From contig JAUNOA010000006.1 of assembly GCA_030531245.1 (NCBI GenBank), forward strand, positions 1 through 49,981: a DNA stretch of 49,981 nt, in the 5' to 3' direction. A model generated the notes under the pieces. That model was given only the letters and a program-made list of their open reading frames with translations. It was not told the DNA's origin and did no database searches. A program made the position numbers and the translations under genes. Positions 44,396 through 49,981 of the stretch are shown here, piece after piece. The DNA comes from Lachnospiraceae bacterium. Lineage in GTDB: Bacteria > Bacillota > Clostridia > Lachnospirales > Lachnospiraceae. Position 1 is the first letter of the stretch. Every line of letters begins with the position of its first letter.

Positions 44396-44404
44396 TGTTA
44401 TAAT
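44396..44404 (+). promoter_or_regulatory. Extended -10 promoter placing the uvrC transcript start on its ATG
   Basis: TG-T-TATAAT occupies 44396-44404. The hexamer spans -12 to -7 from the A of ATG 44411, so the mRNA should be leaderless. Only ATTTTTCC separates it from the ATG. Confidence 0.6.
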
Positions 44405-44410
44405 TTTTCC

Positions 44411-46240
44411 ATGGGCTTTAACATTCCGGAAGAACTGAAAAAACTGCCTAAGGACCCCGGTGTATACCTGATGCATAACAAAAAGGACGAGATCATATAC
44501 ATCGGAAAAGCCAAAAACCTGCACAATCGTGTACGGCAGTATTTTACCGACAGCTATGCCAAATCATCCAAGATACAGCAGATGGTAAACAGCGTGGCTT
44601 ATTTCGAGTACATCATAACCGACTCGGAACTTGAAGCTCTGGTGCTTGAAAACAACCTGATCAAAGAAAACCGTCCGCGCTACAATACCATGCTGCGCGA
44701 TGACAAGACCTATCCTTATATTAAAGTGACTCTAGGCGAAGATTATCCCAGAATCCTACTGACACGGCAGATGAAAAAAGACCGTTCGAAATACTACGGT
44801 CCGTTTTCCAGTGCCTATGCGGTACGCGATACCATCGATATGCTTCAGAAATCCTGTCATATCAGAAACTGCAGCAAGGTCCTGCCGCGTGATACAGGTA
44901 CCGGCCGTCCGTGTCTGAATTACTACATCCATATGTGCGATGCTCCCTGCATGGGCAGTATTTCCAGTGAAGATTACATGGCAAATGTCAAGCGAGTTCT
45001 GGATTTCCTTGACGGTAATTTCGAACCGACCATTAACAGCCTCCAAGAACAGATGCAGACAGCATCGGAAAACCTGGACTACGAAACTGCGGCTCAGTAC
45101 AGAGACCTGCTGAACTCGGTTCTTCATGTGGCGCAGCGCCAGAAAATCACATCTGCCGATGCGCAGGACAGAGATGTCATAGCTATGACCAAGGATGATA
45201 ATGATGCCGTAATCCAGATTTTCTTCGTACGTGAGGGAAAACTAATAGGACGTGAACATCATTTCATCAGAGTTGCCGTCGATGATTCAAGAGGTGAAAT
45301 ACTTGAAAGCTTCATAAAACAGTTCTATGCCAATACTCCTATGCTGCCTCATGAGCTTATGCTGCAGTATGAAATACCTGATCAGGAACTAGTACAGGAA
45401 TGGCTCTCCGAAAAACGCGGAAAGTCTTCCGTTCAGATAGTAACTCCCAAAAAAGGACAGAAAGAAAAACTGGTAGAACTCGCATACAAAAATGCCTGCA
45501 TAGTCATGGAGCAGGATCGTGAACGCATCAAACGGGATCAGGCCAAAAGTCTCGGTGCCGTGCATGAAATAGAAAAACTTACCGGTCTTTCCGGAATACA
45601 CCGAATGGAAGCATACGATATTTCAAATATCAGCGGTGTCGAAGCCGTAGGATCTATGGTAGTCTACGAGGACGGCAAACCAAAACGTCACGATTACAGG
45701 AAGTTCAGGATAAGAACCGTAAAGGGACCCGATGACTACTCTTCCATGTATGAAGTACTGACCAGAAGATTCACTCACGATGAAGAAAAAGGTGATTTGA
45801 GTTTCAATACCCGCCCTGATCTGATTATGATGGACGGAGGTAAGGGCCAGGTCGGAATCGCACTCAGGGTACTTGCAGAACTCGGACTTGATATACCTGT
45901 CTGCGGCATGGTCAAGGACGACAGTCACAGAACCCGGGGATTATACTTTAACGGAAAAGAACTGCCCATAGACACTCATAGTGAAGGTTTTAAGCTGACG
46001 ACACGTATTCAGGATGAAGCCCACCGTTTCGCCATAGAGTATCATCGCAGCCTGCGCAGCAAGGATCAGGTAAAGTCCGTTCTGGATGATATACCTGGTA
46101 TCGGACCCGCACGCCGTAAAGCTCTGATAAAAGCCTTCGGAGATATCGACAGGATACGGACTGCCGAACCGGATGAACTGGCTGCCGTCGACGGAATGAA
46201 CACTGCCGCCGCCGAAGCCGTGTATAGATTTTTCAGATAA
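44411..46240 (+). CDS. uvrC: Excinuclease ABC subunit C
   Basis: A 609-residue dual-incision nuclease of nucleotide excision repair. GVYLMHNKKDEIIYIGKAKNL is the GIY-YIG catalytic domain for the 3' cut; a UVR segment near 200-235 binds UvrB. EAYDISNISGVEAVGSMVVYEDGKP and LIMMDGGKGQVG belong to the RNase-H-like C-terminal nuclease, and VLDDIPGIGPARRKALIKAFGDIDRI is the helix-hairpin-helix. MGFNIPEELKKLPKDPGVYLM is the normal family start, but it has no ribosome binding site; the leaderless promoter explains this. A GAAA-loop hairpin follows. Confidence 0.96.
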   Translation: MGFNIPEELKKLPKDPGVYLMHNKKDEIIYIGKAKNLHNRVRQYFTDSYAKSSKIQQMVNSVAYFEYIITDSELEALVLENNLIKENRPRYNTMLRDDKTYPYIKVTLGEDYPRILLTRQMKKDRSKYYGPFSSAYAVRDTIDMLQKSCHIRNCSKVLPRDTGTGRPCLNYYIHMCDAPCMGSISSEDYMANVKRVLDFLDGNFEPTINSLQEQMQTASENLDYETAAQYRDLLNSVLHVAQRQKITSADAQDRDVIAMTKDDNDAVIQIFFVREGKLIGREHHFIRVAVDDSRGEILESFIKQFYANTPMLPHELMLQYEIPDQELVQEWLSEKRGKSSVQIVTPKKGQKEKLVELAYKNACIVMEQDRERIKRDQAKSLGAVHEIEKLTGLSGIHRMEAYDISNISGVEAVGSMVVYEDGKPKRHDYRKFRIRTVKGPDDYSSMYEVLTRRFTHDEEKGDLSFNTRPDLIMMDGGKGQVGIALRVLAELGLDIPVCGMVKDDSHRTRGLYFNGKELPIDTHSEGFKLTTRIQDEAHRFAIEYHRSLRSKDQVKSVLDDIPGIGPARRKALIKAFGDIDRIRTAEPDELAAVDGMNTAAAEAVYRFFR

Positions 46241-46245
46241 AATGT

Positions 46246-46275
46246 CGCACAAACGATTGAAAAATCGTGAGTGCG
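46246..46275 (+). terminator. Hairpin after uvrC
   Basis: CGCAC-aa-ACGATT-GAAA-AATCGT-ga-GTGCG forms a stable stem with a GNRA tetraloop, 6 nt after the uvrC stop. The downstream stretch (CAGTTCCTTTATTCTT) is only moderately T-rich. Confidence 0.5.
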
Positions 46276-46403
46276 CAGTTCCTTTATTCTTAAAGATTCC
46301 ATAATAATCGTAAGTATTTGTCCGTAAGTCGTATGAAATAAGAAAATGTGAGTTAATACTTTTTTGATATTATTATTCCATCCTAGACAGGAGGAACAAT
46401 AAT

Positions 46404-47288
46404 ATGAACGCAGGAAAGGTACATACTTATCTGATCTCCAGAATTCTACTGGCATGCTTTGTATTGCAGTTATGCCTTCCGATCATTTCATATGCAGCAG
46501 TAGTAAGTACTGCTCTTCAGCCTGCAAGTACTATCATAACAGGTAATACTGCTACACCGGCCACGCCCGCAACTCCCGCTACACCGGCTACTGCATCAAC
46601 TGCTTCAGAATCTGACCCCAAAATGAAAGAGGAAGAAAAAAAAGACCCTAAGCATCAGTCTGAAACTGATGATAAGAATACACAAGACGAAAACTCTGAT
46701 AAGCAGAGCACTGAAGACAAGGATACCGGTGAGAAAAAAAATGATGACAACGTAAGCAAAAAAGAACATTCTGTCAAATACGTATCATCATCCCGCAGCC
46801 GTGTCACAGGCAGTTCCTCTGGCAGTTTGCCGGGAACGTCCCAGGAATACGGAAATGTCGTGGAAATTGTATCCGGGATACCCGATCAATCCGACAATGT
46901 AATGATACCCGTGCCTGCTGAAATGGTTCCGGAGACAACCGCTGCGGCTCAAGTGTCAGTTCAGGAATCTTCAGGAATATCTGCAGCATCCAAAAAGACA
47001 GAAACATCAAATTCGGAGAAAATAACCGCTATAGAAAAAGAAGCCGACAAAGCGGCGATTGAAGAGGAAACTCTTAAAGAAGGCAAAGTCAATATCATAA
47101 ATCCAAAGCATGAAACTACCATAGATGACATCTTTGAAACAATTGAAGAATCAGCTGTCTTCGAGGAAGAAACCGACAGTTTTTTTACAGAGGCATCCAA
47201 ACAAATCCTTATCATATCCGGATTATTTATTGTTGCAATCGGGCTTACAGGATTGGTGATATTTATAATCAACAGAAGGAAGTATTAG
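46404..47288 (+). CDS. Surface protein with signal peptide, Thr/Pro/Ala repeats and C-terminal membrane anchor
   Basis: A 294-residue exported protein of unknown function. Residues 1-32 form a signal peptide (ILLACFVLQLCLPIISYAA). TATPATPATPATPATAS is a short tandem repeat, followed by a very acidic and lysine-rich low-complexity region and a Ser-rich stretch. A C-terminal transmembrane helix (ILIISGLFIVAIGLTGLVIFII) and a basic end (NRRKY) anchor it. No LPxTG motif and no enzymatic domain are visible. AGGAGGAA precedes the ATG. It is probably a cell-wall-spanning stalk or adhesion-related protein. Confidence 0.8.
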   Translation: MNAGKVHTYLISRILLACFVLQLCLPIISYAAVVSTALQPASTIITGNTATPATPATPATPATASTASESDPKMKEEEKKDPKHQSETDDKNTQDENSDKQSTEDKDTGEKKNDDNVSKKEHSVKYVSSSRSRVTGSSSGSLPGTSQEYGNVVEIVSGIPDQSDNVMIPVPAEMVPETTAAAQVSVQESSGISAASKKTETSNSEKITAIEKEADKAAIEEETLKEGKVNIINPKHETTIDDIFETIEESAVFEEETDSFFTEASKQILIISGLFIVAIGLTGLVIFIINRRKY

Positions 47289-47311
47289 GGTTGTTTTCTA
47301 TAGCAGAAATA

Positions 47312-47800
47312 CTATAAGATAATCTTCTGATATGCTCTCCTGGGACTACCGTCAGTCATCCATACAGTACCGCAGTAAGTAAACCCGTTCTTATCCAGCT
47401 TGTGCCTCATCGGAGCGTTATCTTCATGTGTATCTATTCTTATGTTGTTTATATTAGTGAAAGCAAAAGCAAGTATCGCCTCCATGAGGCCACTGCAGGT
47501 TCCGTCTGAGGCAACTCTGTGTATAGCGGCATATGGAAGCTCATTATCCAACCAGTCTCCTTCGATTTTTCTATAGCACGGATCGTCTCCTTTAATGAAT
47601 GCAAAGTAACCGCATACTCTGCAGTCATTTTCCGCAACATATCCGTTTCCTTTTTCAATATCTCCCTCAACAAAGTATCCGGGATAATTCATACCGTTCC
47701 ACTGGCTGAAATTGCCTGAGGATCGCATAAATGCCCGGGCTGCATCCATCACGCTGAGTATCGGTTCCAGATCTTTTGTTTCTGCTTTTCTGATTTTCAT
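47312..47800 (-). CDS. GNAT family N-acetyltransferase
   Basis: A 162-residue GNAT protein: MKIRKAETKDLEPILSVMDAARAFMR is the N-terminal strand and helix, YAAIHRVASDGTCSGLMEAIL resembles the acetyl-CoA loop, and NIRIDTHEDNAPMRHKLDKNGFTYCGTVW is the conserved C-terminal half with Asn-x-x-Met. Such proteins modify amines of small molecules or proteins; the target is unknown. A TATAAT 9-14 nt before the ATG predicts a leader of about two nucleotides. It is downstream of the ftsH terminator and convergent with the surface-protein gene. Confidence 0.88.
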   Translation of the reverse strand: MKIRKAETKDLEPILSVMDAARAFMRSSGNFSQWNGMNYPGYFVEGDIEKGNGYVAENDCRVCGYFAFIKGDDPCYRKIEGDWLDNELPYAAIHRVASDGTCSGLMEAILAFAFTNINNIRIDTHEDNAPMRHKLDKNGFTYCGTVWMTDGSPRRAYQKIIL

Positions 47801-47820
47801 ATTTTCCTATTATATAATTA

Positions 47821-47859
47821 AAGACAAAGCCCGCCTCTGATTGAAGCAGACTTTGTCTT
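47821..47859 (-). terminator. Terminator after ftsH
   Basis: AAGACAAAG and CTTTGTCTT are perfect arms closing a 21-nt interior with extra pairing, followed on the minus strand by TAATTATAT. A second hairpin (CTGACCG/CGGTCAG, about 47864-47883) precedes it. Confidence 0.6.
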
Positions 47860-47888
47860 CAGCCTGACCGGCCGAAAACGGTCAGCTT

Positions 47889-49892
47889 TTATACCTCTTT
47901 AAACTCGTCGCTTCCTTTACTGTTGTCCGGAGCGACTTCCATAAACGGATCATACTTCATTTCCGGTCTGCCGGCATCTGCAGGTTTCTCCTGCTTTTCG
48001 GGCTCTTCGGATTTATCTGAAGCACTGTCGGAATCTTCGGATTTCGCCTCTTCCTCCGGAGCCTCCCATCCTTTGATCTTTCTCAGGATATCCATGAATT
48101 CCTTACCGGTAATAGTTTCTTTTTCGATAAGATAATCTGATATCTGATCAAGTGCATCTCTGTTCTCCCTGAGTGTATCAAGCGCTTTCTGATATGCTTC
48201 CTTGAGCATCTTCATGACTTCCTGATCAACTTCTGTTGCTGTGTCATCTCCGCAGTCCATTACCGCACGTCCCGACAGATACTGATTCTCTATCCTGGCC
48301 AGACCCATCAGTCCGAACTTATCGCTCATACCGTACTGAGTAATCATAGCTCTGGCTATTCCGGTTGCTCTCTCGATATCATTTGAAGCTCCCGTCGTGA
48401 CCGTATCGAAAACTGTCTCTTCAGCCGCACGGCCTCCGAGCAGTCCGACTATCATAGTTTCCAGTTCTTTCTTGGATTTCAGATATGTCTCCTCTTCGGG
48501 AACAAGCATCGTATATCCCAGAGCACCCATGGTTCTCGGAACTATGGTAATCTTCTGTACCGGCTCCGAGTTCTTGTCAAGAGCTGCGATAAGTGCATGT
48601 CCGACTTCATGATAAGCAACTATACGTTTCTCTTTATCGTTAAGGACTCTGTCTTTCTTTTCTTTTCCTACAAGAACAACCTCTACTGCTTCGAGCAGAT
48701 CGTTCTGGCAGACTGCCTTGCGGCCCTTCTTTACTGCGAGGATAGCACCCTCATTGATCATGTTGGCTAGATCCGAACCTACGGCTCCGCTGGTTGCAAG
48801 TCCTATTGCCTCAAGATCCACTGTATTATCCATGCTGACATCCTTGGCGTGAACCTTGAGGATGGCAACTCGTCCCTTGAGATCCGGTTTTTCCACGATG
48901 ACTCTTCTGTCAAAACGTCCCGGACGAAGAAGCGCTGGATCCAGAATCTCTGGTCTGTTGGTAGCACCGATGACCAGAAGTCCCTTGGATGAATCAAAAC
49001 CGTCCATCTCCGAAAGCAGCTGATTCAGGGTCTGCTCGCGCTCATCATTGCCTCCGCCGTATCTGGCGTCACGGCTTTTTCCAATGGCATCAATCTCATC
49101 GATGAAGATAATACACGGAGCATTCTGCTGTGCCTGTTTGAAAAGATCACGTACTCGCGATGCACCTACACCGACGAACATCTCAACGAAATCAGAACCT
49201 GTCAGTGAGAAGAACGGAACCCCTGCCTCACCTGCAACTGCCTTTGCCAGAAGTGTCTTTCCGGTTCCGGGAGGTCCTACAAGCAGTGCTCCCTTGGGAA
49301 GTCTGGCACCGATTTCAGTATATTTAGCCGGATTGTGCAGAAAGTCTACCAGTTCGACCAGACTCTCCTTCGCCTCATCTACACCGGCAACATCCGCAAA
49401 TGTCACACCTGTCTTCTTCTGCATATAAACTTTGGCGTTTGACTTTCCGACACCCATGATGCCTCCGCCGCTGCCCATTTTCTTGGACATAAATCCGAAA
49501 AGGAATAAGAAGAACAGGATCGGAAGTCCGATGTTTACGATTGTGAGAATAAGATTGGCTGTATCCTGTCTCTCTCTTCTCATATCAACACCGGCTTTAT
49601 ACAGTCTGTCCACCAGGGTCGGATCATCATCCACTCTGATTGTATAGTACTCTGCCATGGGAGAGTAATTCTCCACATTTGATTTGGCCTTGATTGTTAT
49701 CTGATCGTTTTCGATAATTACCGATTCGACTTTTTCATCCTCTACCATCTTCATGAATTCATTATAAGGAAGCTCCTGAGTATAACTGTTCAGGAGATTG
49801 CTCTTCATAAAACTCATGACGATGAAAGTAAGCAGGGCCGCCAATAACAGAGTTTTTATAACTTTACTGCTTTGATTGTTTCCACCATTCAT
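47889..49892 (-). CDS. ftsH: ATP-dependent zinc metalloprotease FtsH
   Basis: A 667-residue membrane AAA+ protease for quality control of membrane and regulatory proteins. Two membrane helices lie at about 12-29 and 113-135, enclosing an extracytoplasmic domain. Walker A GPPGTGKT (206-213), Walker [11 protein letters not shown] and the second region of homology [21 protein letters not shown] are intact. HEVGH (428-432) is the zinc motif. The C-terminal 60 residues are an acidic low-complexity tail. AGGAACAG precedes the ATG, with own terminator downstream. Confidence 0.97.
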   Translation of the reverse strand: MNGGNNQSSKVIKTLLLAALLTFIVMSFMKSNLLNSYTQELPYNEFMKMVEDEKVESVIIENDQITIKAKSNVENYSPMAEYYTIRVDDDPTLVDRLYKAGVDMRRERQDTANLILTIVNIGLPILFFLFLFGFMSKKMGSGGGIMGVGKSNAKVYMQKKTGVTFADVAGVDEAKESLVELVDFLHNPAKYTEIGARLPKGALLVGPPGTGKTLLAKAVAGEAGVPFFSLTGSDFVEMFVGVGASRVRDLFKQAQQNAPCIIFIDEIDAIGKSRDARYGGGNDEREQTLNQLLSEMDGFDSSKGLLVIGATNRPEILDPALLRPGRFDRRVIVEKPDLKGRVAILKVHAKDVSMDNTVDLEAIGLATSGAVGSDLANMINEGAILAVKKGRKAVCQNDLLEAVEVVLVGKEKKDRVLNDKEKRIVAYHEVGHALIAALDKNSEPVQKITIVPRTMGALGYTMLVPEEETYLKSKKELETMIVGLLGGRAAEETVFDTVTTGASNDIERATGIARAMITQYGMSDKFGLMGLARIENQYLSGRAVMDCGDDTATEVDQEVMKMLKEAYQKALDTLRENRDALDQISDYLIEKETITGKEFMDILRKIKGWEAPEEEAKSEDSDSASDKSEEPEKQEKPADAGRPEMKYDPFMEVAPDNSKGSDEFKEV

Positions 49893-49917
49893 ATATTATC
49901 TGTTCCTGTAATTTAAT

Positions 49918-49981
49918 TTATTTTTTTAATGGTTCAATCACAAATTTTATGTGATGGTTGATTACGGACATAGACTTTCCT
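49918..49981 (-). CDS. Possible 3' end of a further gene or a 17-residue leader peptide
   Basis: On the minus strand a frame reads GKSMSVINHHIKFVIEPLKK then TAA at 49920-49918. An ATG inside it has AGGA 7-8 nt upstream, so it may be a short leader ORF; it may also be the end of a gene cut by the window. A dyad ATCACA/TGTGAT lies within it. Confidence 0.3.
   Translation of the reverse strand, partial: GKSMSVINHHIKFVIEPLKK

Overview
The window reads as a chromosomal segment of an anaerobic, low-GC Gram-positive bacterium of the class Clostridia, most likely family Lachnospiraceae. Evidence: strong purine-rich ribosome binding sites, sigma-A promoters (several with a TGn extended -10), a Rex redox repressor, HPr kinase with an HPr-like protein lacking the PTS histidine, oxygen-sensitive glycyl-radical and Fe-S enzymes, and a hprK-murB-whiA-HPr-dnaE-pfkA run. 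The genus cannot be fixed from the sequence alone. I saw no rRNA, tRNA, CRISPR array, phage or insertion sequence.

Region 1 (1-11.6 kb) is an accessory sugar-catabolism locus. A divergent control region near 8.9-9.03 kb drives leftward mglB-mglA-mglC-like transporter genes, a FucI/AraA-superfamily isomerase, a radical-SAM activase, a 690-residue glycyl radical enzyme (GRE) and a gene cut by the window edge. Rightward it drives galM and a second FucI-like protein. The GRE has unusual motifs (Cys355-Trp-Glu357 and Arg-Val-Trp-Gly666-Trp) and its substrate is unknown. This is the best candidate for an undescribed pathway: import of a hexose-like sugar, mutarotation, aldose-ketose isomerisation and a radical C-O or C-C cleavage.

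Region 2 (11.6-20.1 kb) holds housekeeping genes: mscL, an S66 carboxypeptidase, uridine phosphorylase, a DUF308 membrane protein, UPF0210 with its ACT partner, an ArsP_2-type permease, nagA, rlmH and an rsuA-like pseudouridine synthase whose mRNA looks leaderless.

Region 3 (20.1-28.1 kb) is leftward. It holds an ABC amino-acid system whose substrate-binding domain is circularly permuted and fused to the permease, with an ATPase carrying an extra C-terminal domain. It also holds an Old-Yellow-Enzyme-type reductase, split aconitase X and lysA.

Region 4 (28.1-41.6 kb) is a leftward core block: yebC, MATE-rex with two Rex-like sites, dusB, a small protein, pfkA, dnaE, a Crh-like HPr, a shortened whiA, murB (TTG start), hprK and a DUF1846 gene. 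rapZ and yvcK, often found between murB and whiA in related bacteria, are absent there.

Region 5 (41.6-50 kb) has an operon of a membrane-anchored ADA2/ADGF-like adenosine deaminase, a two-domain GNAT protein and a new 54-residue small ORF. It continues with uvrC (probable leaderless mRNA), a surface-anchored Thr/Pro/Ala-repeat protein, a second GNAT protein and ftsH.
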